Assembly: GCA_944320355.1 (NCBI GenBank)
Contig: CALUHC010000009.1
Span: 1-64,000 of the forward strand
Direction of reading: 5' to 3'
DNA from: an uncultured Prevotella sp.
GTDB taxonomy: Bacteria > Bacteroidota > Bacteroidia > Bacteroidales > Bacteroidaceae
DNA: 64,000 nt
In this document: in pieces, positions 1 to 7,957 of the stretch
Numbering within the stretch: position 1 is the stretch's first letter
Layout: each line of letters begins with the position of its first letter
Translations under genes and position numbers: made by a program
The notes under the pieces: model-generated
Seen by the model: only the letters and a program-made list of their open reading frames with translations
What the model was told of the DNA's origin: nothing
The model's database searches: none

Positions 1-1
1 C

Positions 2-1159
2 TCCGACGTGCCTTACAACCCCGTGTTCGTGTCGTTCCTGCTGTTTGAGGGGCAGAGCACAACGCTCTTCACAGACCTTGACTATCTGCCGGACGACGTG
101 GCCGACTATCTCGACTCCATCGGCGTGAACATTGCTTTCTATGACGACGTGGCCGACGCACTGCGCTCTTACTCCGAGTACAACATACTGATGGACCCCA
201 ACGCCACCTGCCATACATTATATAAAGCGGTGGGCAGGGCAGAGGTGGTGGCGCAGCCGTCGCCCGTGGCGGCCATGAAGGCGGTTAAGAACGAGACCGA
301 GCAGGAGGGATTTCGCCGCGCCATGCTCCGCGACGGCGTGGCCATGGTGCGATTCCTGCGCTGGCTCAAGCCCGCCGTCGAGGCCGGAGGGCAGACGGAG
401 CTGAGCGTAAGCGACAAGCTGACGAGCCTCCGCGCCGGGCAGCCGCTGTATCGCGGACTGTCGTTCGCCACCATTTCGGCCTACCAGGCCCACGGTGCCA
501 TAGTCCACTACGAGCCTACGCGCGCCACCGACGCGCCCCTGCGCCCCGAGGGCCTGCTGCTCCTTGACAGCGGCGCGCAGTATCTCGACGGCACGACAGA
601 CATCACCCGCACCATAGCCCTCGGCCCCGTCAGCGACGAGCAGCGGCGTGTTTACACCCTTGTGCTCAAGGCTCACATCGCCCTGAGCCGCGCCGTGTTC
701 CCCAGCGGTGCGTCGGGCACGCAGATAGACGCGCTGGCCCGCGAGCCGCTGTGGCGCGAGGGGCTCAACTACCTGCACGGCACGGGCCACGGTGTGGGCT
801 GCTATCTCAACGTGCACGAAGGCCCTCACCAGATCCGCATGGAGTGGAAGCCCGCCCCGCTGCTCCCCGGAATGACCGTCACCGACGAGCCGGGAATATA
901 CATCGAGGGCAGCTTCGGCGTGCGCACGGAGAACACCTTGCTCATAGTTCCCCACAGCGAGACCGCCTTTGGCCGCTTCCTTGCCTTCGAGCCTCTAACG
1001 CTCTGCCCCATAGACACGGTCCCGCTGATGGTCGGGATGCTCACCGGCGAGGAGCGCGACTGGCTCAACGACTATCACCGCACGGTGTTCTCGCGCCTCG
1101 CCCCGCTGCTCGGCGACGACGACCGCCGCTGGCTCGCCGAGGCGTGCGCCGAGGTGTGA
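2..1159 (+). CDS. Xaa-Pro aminopeptidase (M24 family), 5' truncated by window edge
   Basis: Cytoplasmic metallopeptidase that removes N-terminal residues preceding proline. The frame is open to the window edge, so the true start lies upstream and the visible 385 or so residues are the C-terminal part of what is usually a ~590-residue Bacteroidetes protein. The pita-bread M24 metal ligands are visible: Asp in LLLLDSG (codon 566-568), Asp in GTTDITRT (599-601), His in GTGHGVG (788-790), Glu in TDEPGIY (887-889) and Glu in VRTENT (929-931). The last ~60 residues match the short C-terminal domain found in this subfamily. No downstream partner gene is present; a repeat-rich gap follows. Confidence 0.93.
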   Translation, partial: SDVPYNPVFVSFLLFEGQSTTLFTDLDYLPDDVADYLDSIGVNIAFYDDVADALRSYSEYNILMDPNATCHTLYKAVGRAEVVAQPSPVAAMKAVKNETEQEGFRRAMLRDGVAMVRFLRWLKPAVEAGGQTELSVSDKLTSLRAGQPLYRGLSFATISAYQAHGAIVHYEPTRATDAPLRPEGLLLLDSGAQYLDGTTDITRTIALGPVSDEQRRVYTLVLKAHIALSRAVFPSGASGTQIDALAREPLWREGLNYLHGTGHGVGCYLNVHEGPHQIRMEWKPAPLLPGMTVTDEPGIYIEGSFGVRTENTLLIVPHSETAFGRFLAFEPLTLCPIDTVPLMVGMLTGEERDWLNDYHRTVFSRLAPLLGDDDRRWLAEACAEV

Positions 1160-1349
1160 CGTGCGTTTTTTCATGGAGTTGGCGGGAGTCGGGAGCTTCG
1201 CTCCGAAGTCATCGGAAGTTGACGGGCAAATGTTTTGCCACTGATTGTCATGCGGCTTCTCGCCGCGCTCGGCAAAATATGTCCGTCAACTTCCGGCGGC
1301 CTGCCTGCAGCCTTGCTTCGGTTTGCCCCTTTCCCTGATGGCCTGTTTG

Positions 1350-1745
1350 GCCAAAGTCGGTCATTGGGCCGCCGGATGCTTGTTTCTTGGTTTGTGTTCG
1401 GCTTTCCATCAGCTTTCATTCTCCTGTGGGCATCTTGTCATCCGCTTTGTCGAACCCCAATCGGTCATTGGGCCGCCGGATGCTCATTCTTTGCCTGTGC
1501 TCGGCTTCCCAAACGCTTCCTTCCTCTTGCCGGCACCTTGTCTGCCGCTTCGTCTCGCCGTAGCCCGCTACGCATTCGATAAAGGCGGCCGCCAATCTGC
1601 ACGGCAATAGAAAAGACTCGTTTTGGTTTCTGATGACCGATTGGGGTTGAAATCGCAGCCCGCCACGCCTTCAATGAAGGCGGCGGCAAGTCTGCGCGGC
1701 AATAGGGAGAAACCGTTTCGGCTTCTAATGGCTGTTTGGGGCTTG
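1350..1745 (-). repeat. MITE-1 pile-up: one full-length diverged copy (1453-1649) flanked by two half copies
   Basis: The block 1453-1649 runs from AACCCCAATCGGTCATTG to TGATGACCGATTGGGGTT and aligns over its whole length, in inverse orientation, with the 201-bp elements at 12924-13124 and 43154-43354. They share the internal CTTGTCTGCCGCTT, TAGCCCGCTACGC and CCAATCTGCACG segments. A partial left half precedes it (1350-1452) and a partial right half follows (1650-1745, ending TCTAATGGCTGTTTGGGG). Confidence 0.75.
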
Positions 1746-1978
1746 AGTCATGCGCAGGCGGCGCATCCCAAATGCATGGGTGGTCGGCTCGTTTCCTGGC
1801 TTTTTCGTCCGTGTCTTGTGCGTGCCGGTGTGGCGTTTCGCTGTGCGGCAGGGTGGGGGGTGTGGCACGTTGTGGAGGCTCTGGCCTATGTTGCTGCTTA
1901 CAGTTTTCGTATATGAAAAACCACCTTTCAGTGCGGTTTGTTTTGCCTTGGATAACATATTGGCAGTCAATGTGTTGC

Positions 1979-2066
1979 GAAACGTGCCGTTTTGGGCTGC
2001 GAAACGTGCCGTTTCATCGTGCAAAATGTGCCGTTTCACAACCCAAAACGGCACGTTTCGCAACAC
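1979..2066 (+). repeat. 22-bp phased palindrome array 1 (4 units)
   Basis: Four consecutive units start at 1979, 2001, 2023 and 2045, exactly 22 bp apart. Units 1 and 2 begin GAAACGTGCCGTTT, unit 3 AAAATGTGCCGTTT, and unit 4 is the complementary form AAAACGGCACGTTT. The array is preceded by a conserved flank (TTGGCAGTCAATGTGTTGC). Confidence 0.9.
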
Positions 2067-2157
2067 GGGTTTATACGGTATGTCATTTTTGAGGGTTCAA
2101 ATTGATGCTTTTCCGGGTTGGAAGTGTTAAACAGAAGAGTGTTTAACAAAAATTAAC

Positions 2158-2198
2158 GGGGGGGGGGTTAAAATTGTTATATTTATTTTCTACATTTG
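2158..2198 (+). promoter_or_regulatory. Promoter of the tandem SusCD operon, next to a G10 tract
   Basis: A Bacteroidetes-type -7 element TACATTTG lies at 2191-2198. No well-spaced TTG is found at -33. That position instead abuts a run of ten G (2158-2167), flanked by TTAAC and TTAA. Length change in the tract would alter the upstream promoter region; that is inference. Confidence 0.55.
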
Positions 2199-2686
2199 CG
2201 ACAGATTTGTAACAATGCGGCACAGACGGAAGCCAAGGCTGTGCCGCATGATGTAAACCGGGAGCAAGCGAAAATACCGGCAAGACTAAACAAAACATAA
2301 TTTCATAATCTTTGAGACAGCTGGCGGCTGTTCCTTATGGTGGAGGCAGGCTGGCGCAAATGCAACGGGGCCGGAGGGAATGGCCCTGCCACGCAAGCGG
2401 AAGGACGCGCGGAAGCAAGGCGCAAGACCCGGGGCGAGACCAATGACGACCAATAAGCAATATCAATAACTATAAACTGACGAGACTTTATGGGCATTAA
2501 GACAGACAATGGTGGCGCAGCCGCGCTGTGCTTGCGCATGGCGATAGGGCGGTGTCCGCCTGTAGCGGCTTTCCGTGGCGGGTCTGGGCGCGCGCGCGGG
2601 ATGCGCCGTCACCGCAACCCGGCGCCACGGCGGAAGTGAGACACATTATATTTAGAAACATTCTTATTCTTAAATTTACTACTAAT
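2199..2686 (+). promoter_or_regulatory. Long structured 5' leader of the SusCD operon
   Basis: About 480 nt separate the putative -7 element from the first SusC ATG. Near its start a perfect 10-bp stem, TGCGGCACAG (2216-2225) with CTGTGCCGCA (2239-2248), closes a 13-nt loop. The rest is GC-rich and purine-rich. An open frame running in from 2528 is the SusC frame read upstream of its real start. No known riboswitch class is recognised. Confidence 0.45.
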
Positions 2687-5600
2687 ATGGCTGACAATAA
2701 GTTACTGAAAAGATGGTGGCTACTGCCTGTCGCCTTGTTGTGCGGATTCCATCCGTCGGGCCTCTCGCCGGCTTTTGCCCAGGCGCAGAGCGTTCAGCGG
2801 CAGGGCATGATAAGCGGGACAGTGGTCGACCAGAATGGCGAGACCGTTATCGGCGCCAGTGTCATCGTCGAGGGTGCCAAGACCACCCAAGGCACAGTTA
2901 CGGACTTCGACGGAAAGTTCTCCCTGAAGGTGGCTCCCGGCACGAAGCTCCGCATCACGTTTGTGGGCTACAAGCCGATGGTGGTCGAGGCCAAGAACGG
3001 CATGAGAGTCACGCTCAATGAGGACTCGAACGTGCTGCAGGGTGTCGAGGTGGTGGCCTACGGCACGCAGAAGAAGGTGACCGTGACCGGCGCCCTGTCC
3101 AGCATCAAGGGCGAGGAGCTGGTGCGCACGCCCGTAAGCTCGGTCAACAACGTGCTGGCCGGACAGCTCTCGGGTGTCACCACGGTGCAATACTCGGGCG
3201 AGCCGGGCTCAGACGCGGCCACAGTGTTCGTGCGCGGGCAGGCCACGTGGGAAGACTCGGCCCCGCTCATCCAGGTGGACGGAGTGGAGCGCTCCATGAG
3301 CGACATAGACCCCAACGAGATTGAGAGCATCACCATTCTGAAAGACGCATCGGCCACGGCTGTGTTCGGTGTGCGCGGAGCCAACGGCGTGGTGCTCATC
3401 ACCACCAAGCGAGGCAAGGAGGGCAAGGCCCGCATAAGCGGCACGACCTCGTTCAGCCTCCTCATGCCCACCAAGATGGTGGAGCAGGCTTCGAGCTACG
3501 AGTACGCCCTCTTCCACAACCAGATGCGCGAGAACGACGGGCAGACCCCGCAGTTCACTGACGAGGTGCTGCTCGAGAAGTTCCGCACAGGCTCGGACCC
3601 CATCCGATTCCCGAGCACTGAGTGGGCCGACTACATAATGAAAGACGCCACGCTGCAGACGCAGCACAACGTCAACATAAGCGGAGGCAGCGAGAAGGTG
3701 CGCTACTTCATCTCCGCAGGCGTGTTCACCCAGGGCGGACTCTTCCAGCAGTTCGCGCAGGATTACAACAACAGCTACTCCTACAACCGCTTCAACTACC
3801 GCGCCAACCTCGACATGGACGTGACAAAGACCACGACCATATCGCTCAACATAGCCGGAAACGCGAGCAACGCCAACAAGCCCTACACCGGCCAGGGGGC
3901 CTCGGGCATGATCATGGCGGCCTATCAGGCCACCCCGTTCTCAAGCCCCGGCATCGTGGACGGCAGGCTCATCAGCACCACAACCGACTACACCGACGTG
4001 CAGCTGCCGTTCGTCGGCGGCTCGGGCATGACCTACTACGGCGCCGGGTTCATGAAGACGCAGATCAACAAGCTGCAGATGGACCTGCAGCTGGAGCAGA
4101 AGCTCGACATGATAACCAAGGGTCTGTCGTTCAAGATCAAAGGCTCGTACAACAGCCAGTACAACGTGAGCAAGAACGGCTCGGCCGCCGTGGCCACATA
4201 CAACCCCGTATTGCAGGACGACGGCACGCTGGCCTACAGGAAGATAGGCAGCGACGAGCCTGTGAGCTACAGCACCGACACCGGCAAGGCACGCGACTGG
4301 TATGCCGAGGCCTCGCTCAACTACAGCCGCTCCTTCGGCCTGCACACCGTGGGCGCGCTGCTGCTCTACAACCAGAGCAAGCAGTTCTACTACTCCTCAA
4401 CGGAATATCCCGACCTGGCCCGAGGCTACGTGGGCCTGGTGGGCCGCGTCACATACGACTGGAACAACCGCTACCTGGCCGAGTTCAACATCGGTTACAA
4501 CGGCTCTGAGAACTTTGCGCCCGAGAACCGCTTCGGCACTTTCCCCGCCGGATCTATCGGTTGGGTGATGAGCGAGGAGAAGTTCTTCAAGCCGCTCAGC
4601 AAGGTGGTGAGCTTCTTCAAGCTGCGTGCGTCGTGGGGTCTCGTGGGCAACGACAAGATAGGAGGCTCCCGCTTCATGTACCTCGACGACCCGTACACCG
4701 TCAACAACGAGGCCATCTGGGCGCGCGGAGGCCGCGGCTATTCCTTCGGCATAGAGAACAGCACCATCTATCCCGGCGCGTTCGAGGCCTCGCGCAACAA
4801 CCCCGAGGTGACCTGGGAGAAGGCCTTCAAGCAGGACTACGGCTTCGACCTCAACCTGTTTGACAACCGCCTGCGCACCGTCTTCGACTACTACAAGGAG
4901 CACCGCACCAACATCCTGCTGCGCGATGGCACGGCCCCGGGCATCATCGGCTTCAATGTGCCTTATACCAATATGGGCGAAGTGGACAGCTGGGGATGGG
5001 AAGTGTCGCTGAAGTGGCAAGACGAGATAGGCAAGAACTTCCGCTACTGGGTCGGCCTGAACCTCTCTTACAACCAGAACGAGATAAAGGAAATGAAGGA
5101 AGCGCCGCTCAACAACGAGTACCAGTATCAGAAAGGCCACCGCATAGGCTCGCGCAGCCAGTACCTCTTCTGGCGCTACTACTATGACGGAGCCGAGGCC
5201 GACTACGAGCGCGAGTTCGGACGGCCGTTCCCGCAGCAGATTATCAACAACGACAACCTGCAGCCCGGCGATGCTATTTACGTTGACCTTGACGGCAACG
5301 GGGTGATAAACGAGAACGATATGAGCCGCGACTACGGCTACACCGACGACCCGGAATACATAGCCGGCCTGAACCTTGGCTTCCAGTGGAAGGACCTCAG
5401 TGTCAATATGCAGTTCACCGGAGCGTGGAATGTGTCGCGCTATCTCTCCGACGTGTTCATGCGCCCATTCCAGGGACGTACCACAACCGACCAGGGCGGA
5501 CTGCTCAAGTATCACCTCGACCACACATGGACTGTCGACAACCCGTCGCAGGATGCCGAATATCCGCGCGCAACGCAGACAAACGGCTCGCAGAACTACG

Positions 5601-5845
5601 CCTCCTCAACACTCTATGAGAAGGACGCGAAGTACTTGCGCCTGAAGACTCTCGAAGTGGCTTACGACTTCCACTTCCCGTTCATGAAGAGCATAGGCCT
5701 CAACCAGCTGCAGTTGGCCTTGAGCGGCTATAACCTCTTCACCATCACGCCTTATATCTGGGGAGACCCCGAGACGAGGGCAAGTGCGTCGCCATCTTAT
5801 CCGCTGCAGCGCACATACACTGTTTCTCTTAAATTGGGATTCTAA
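2687..5845 (+). CDS. SusC-family TonB-linked outer membrane transporter (RagA type), pair 1
   Basis: Imports large nutrients, usually glycans or peptides, through the outer membrane with its SusD lid and TonB energy. The ATG at 2687 is chosen because it gives a clean signal peptide (residues 1-33, ending AFA), while the frame upstream of it reads as non-secretory GC-rich sequence. A carboxypeptidase-D-like regulatory domain spans about 41-112 (ISGTVVDQNGETVIGASV...). It is followed by a TonB-box-like segment (GVEVVAYGTQKK, ~119-130) and the plug (~130-245, with ILKDASATAVFGVRGANGV). The 22-strand barrel runs to the terminal SLKLGF. Length is 1052 residues, normal for the family. It lies 37 nt upstream of its SusD. 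The substrate cannot be read from the sequence and no glycosidase is adjacent. Confidence 0.96.
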   Translation: MADNKLLKRWWLLPVALLCGFHPSGLSPAFAQAQSVQRQGMISGTVVDQNGETVIGASVIVEGAKTTQGTVTDFDGKFSLKVAPGTKLRITFVGYKPMVVEAKNGMRVTLNEDSNVLQGVEVVAYGTQKKVTVTGALSSIKGEELVRTPVSSVNNVLAGQLSGVTTVQYSGEPGSDAATVFVRGQATWEDSAPLIQVDGVERSMSDIDPNEIESITILKDASATAVFGVRGANGVVLITTKRGKEGKARISGTTSFSLLMPTKMVEQASSYEYALFHNQMRENDGQTPQFTDEVLLEKFRTGSDPIRFPSTEWADYIMKDATLQTQHNVNISGGSEKVRYFISAGVFTQGGLFQQFAQDYNNSYSYNRFNYRANLDMDVTKTTTISLNIAGNASNANKPYTGQGASGMIMAAYQATPFSSPGIVDGRLISTTTDYTDVQLPFVGGSGMTYYGAGFMKTQINKLQMDLQLEQKLDMITKGLSFKIKGSYNSQYNVSKNGSAAVATYNPVLQDDGTLAYRKIGSDEPVSYSTDTGKARDWYAEASLNYSRSFGLHTVGALLLYNQSKQFYYSSTEYPDLARGYVGLVGRVTYDWNNRYLAEFNIGYNGSENFAPENRFGTFPAGSIGWVMSEEKFFKPLSKVVSFFKLRASWGLVGNDKIGGSRFMYLDDPYTVNNEAIWARGGRGYSFGIENSTIYPGAFEASRNNPEVTWEKAFKQDYGFDLNLFDNRLRTVFDYYKEHRTNILLRDGTAPGIIGFNVPYTNMGEVDSWGWEVSLKWQDEIGKNFRYWVGLNLSYNQNEIKEMKEAPLNNEYQYQKGHRIGSRSQYLFWRYYYDGAEADYEREFGRPFPQQIINNDNLQPGDAIYVDLDGNGVINENDMSRDYGYTDDPEYIAGLNLGFQWKDLSVNMQFTGAWNVSRYLSDVFMRPFQGRTTTDQGGLLKYHLDHTWTVDNPSQDAEYPRATQTNGSQNYASSTLYEKDAKYLRLKTLEVAYDFHFPFMKSIGLNQLQLALSGYNLFTITPYIWGDPETRASASPSYPLQRTYTVSLKLGF

Positions 5846-5882
5846 TCACAGAAGGACAACTTTATATAAACAGACTACGATT

Positions 5883-7898
5883 ATGAAAATACATAAGTTA
5901 TTACTGGGCGGACTTGTGGTTGCGGCAGCTGTTGCGGGCGTAAGCTCGTGTACAGACGAGATTGCCGTGGGTAGCGAGTTCCTCGACAAGGCTCCGAGCG
6001 GCAGCACTACAAAGGACTCTGTGTTCCACAACGCAGAGTACACGCGCCAGTTCGTGGCCAGCATATATTCGCTGCAATATTACGGCATACCTTACCGCAG
6101 CTCCAACGACGCCCCGCTGTCTGCAAGCTACTGGAAGGGCAAGCTCGACGCGCTCACAGACATCTATCACCTCAACTTCAGCGGCTCGATGATCTATGGC
6201 TCATATTATACAGCTTCGCTTACGTCAAGTACCGGCGGCCCTATCTATGGCCTGACTGACGAGAACTTCTGGCAGCTGATACGCGCGGCATATATGTTGA
6301 TGGAAAACATAGGCACCGTGCCAAACATGGAGCAGAGCGAGAAGGACAGGCTCGTGGCTGAGTGCAAGTGTCTCATAGCCTCCACATATTTTAATATGTT
6401 CAAGTGTTATGGCGGACTGCCTATCGTCACAGGCACATACTCAGGCCTCGATGGTTCCTACAACATTCCCCGTGCCTCGGTTGACCGCACCGTCCGCTTT
6501 ATGACTGGCCTGCTCGACGAGGCTGCCGGCGTGCTGCCCTGGGCCTACACAGGCACTGCCGCTCAGAGCGAGACAGGCCGCTGGACAAGTGCTGCGGCCA
6601 TGGCCCTGAAGTGCAAGATACTCCAGTTTGCCGCCTCTCCGCTGTTCAATAGCGAGCAAGCCTACTATGGCGGCTCCACGCCGGCCGAGCAAGACAGCCT
6701 CGTATGGTATGGCGGCTATCGCCAGGACCTTTGGCAGCAGTGTCGCGAAGCCTGCGACCAGTTCTTCACCGCCCTGCAGGCCAACGGCCATTACGAGATG
6801 GTGATGCCAACGGCCAACACGCCTGAGGCCTATCGCTACGCCTTCCGCTATGGCTACGTGAACCAGGCCAGCCCCGAGGTGCTGTACTCTGTGCGCGTGA
6901 CCAACAGCACCCACGACTCCAAGTATCAGGGATATACGCTCATGTACGGGCGCAATGACCGCTACGCTTATACCCCGACGCAGGAGTATGTCGAGATGTT
7001 TCCGTGGCGAGACGGCACTCCGTTCGACTGGAACCGCGACAGCATAGCCGGCCGTCTTGACACAATGTTTGTGAAAGGCGACAGGGTGGAAGGGCTGCAG
7101 GACCGGCAGAACCGCGTGCTCACGCGCGACCCGCGTCTCTATGAGACGGTTTATGTGAACGGCGTTCCGCAACAGACAAACTGGACAGACGGCAATGCCA
7201 CCGGCGACATCTGTGAGAACTGGGTGGGCGGAACGGACGCCGGACAGCAGCCGCTGACCCAGACGGGCTGCTTCGGCTCAGGATATTTCAATAAGAAGTA
7301 TGTCGTAGGCTCGTGCTATGACCGCCAGTTCCCGCAGTGGGATGTCATCCGTATGTCGGATATGTATCTCACATACGCCGAGGCCTTGCTGCAGGCCGAC
7401 AACGATTTCACTGATGCTCTTTATTATATAGACCTCGTCCGCTCGCGTGTAGGCCTGAGAGGACTTGCGGAGTGCAACCCCGACAAGAACCTGACTTCCG
7501 ACAAGAACGCGCTGATAGAGGAACTGTTGCGCGAACGCGCCTGCGAGCTGGGCTTCGAGAACGAGCGTTACTTCGACCTCATCCGCTACAAGCGGGCCGA
7601 CATCTTCAGCAAGCAGCTGCACGGACTGCGCATCTGGCGTATGCAGACAGACCCCGCAACTGGTGTGCGTGACACCGTGCAGACCATGTGGACCCGGGAT
7701 GATAAGGTGAACACTGCCAACGACCCGACGGCTCCCGGATACTATGAGCCGACGGACTTTGAGTACGAGCGCTTTGCGATAAACGTTCCGGTGAGGGTGT
7801 TCTGGACGCAGGGCTTCGACCCCAAGTGGTATCTTTTCCCATTCCCGCAGACCGAAGTGAACAAGGGCTACGGACTCATCCAGAACCCGGGATGGTGA
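5883..7898 (+). CDS. SusD/RagB-family nutrient-binding lipoprotein, pair 1
   Basis: Surface lipoprotein that binds the ligand and caps the SusC channel. The ATG at 5883 gives a type II signal peptide with lipobox VSSC (Cys23), and the charged TDE after the cysteine fits lipoprotein surface export in this phylum. The 671-residue protein has the N-terminal SusD TPR region (~60-260) and the C-terminal RagB/SusD region, with the family ending FPIPQTE-like (FPFPQTEVNKGYGLIQNPGW). The open frame upstream of 5883 overlaps SusC and is not needed. It forms an operon with the preceding SusC. Confidence 0.95.
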   Translation: MKIHKLLLGGLVVAAAVAGVSSCTDEIAVGSEFLDKAPSGSTTKDSVFHNAEYTRQFVASIYSLQYYGIPYRSSNDAPLSASYWKGKLDALTDIYHLNFSGSMIYGSYYTASLTSSTGGPIYGLTDENFWQLIRAAYMLMENIGTVPNMEQSEKDRLVAECKCLIASTYFNMFKCYGGLPIVTGTYSGLDGSYNIPRASVDRTVRFMTGLLDEAAGVLPWAYTGTAAQSETGRWTSAAAMALKCKILQFAASPLFNSEQAYYGGSTPAEQDSLVWYGGYRQDLWQQCREACDQFFTALQANGHYEMVMPTANTPEAYRYAFRYGYVNQASPEVLYSVRVTNSTHDSKYQGYTLMYGRNDRYAYTPTQEYVEMFPWRDGTPFDWNRDSIAGRLDTMFVKGDRVEGLQDRQNRVLTRDPRLYETVYVNGVPQQTNWTDGNATGDICENWVGGTDAGQQPLTQTGCFGSGYFNKKYVVGSCYDRQFPQWDVIRMSDMYLTYAEALLQADNDFTDALYYIDLVRSRVGLRGLAECNPDKNLTSDKNALIEELLRERACELGFENERYFDLIRYKRADIFSKQLHGLRIWRMQTDPATGVRDTVQTMWTRDDKVNTANDPTAPGYYEPTDFEYERFAINVPVRVFWTQGFDPKWYLFPFPQTEVNKGYGLIQNPGW

Positions 7899-7957
7899 CC
7901 AAGGCTCTGAAGGACTTATGTGACAACTAACGAAGTTCAATCGAAAAATTGCGTATT

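Larger units (their letters stand above)
1160..2190. other. Repeat-rich intergenic gap without a convincing gene
   Basis: About 1 kb with open frames on several strands, but none has a recognisable protein family, a start site or codon bias. It holds a degenerate gttaac-type inverted-repeat patch (about 1170-1290), a pile-up of MITE-1-like copies (1350-1745) and one 22-bp phased array (1979-2066). I see no gene here. Confidence 0.7.

Noticed and set aside
1979-2066. CRISPR array interpretation of the 22-bp phased repeats
   Set aside because: Units are palindromic, vary in sequence, have no unique spacers of constant length between identical repeats, and no cas genes are present in the window.
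1725-2130. Open frames across array 1 (peptides rich in RNVPF/KRAVS words)
   Set aside because: The same peptide words recur at every array because the 22-bp units are translated; this is repeat DNA, not coding sequence.
2199-2686. Cobalamin or other riboswitch in the SusCD leader
   Set aside because: The leader is long and has a clear stem, but I could not find the conserved core motifs of any known riboswitch class.
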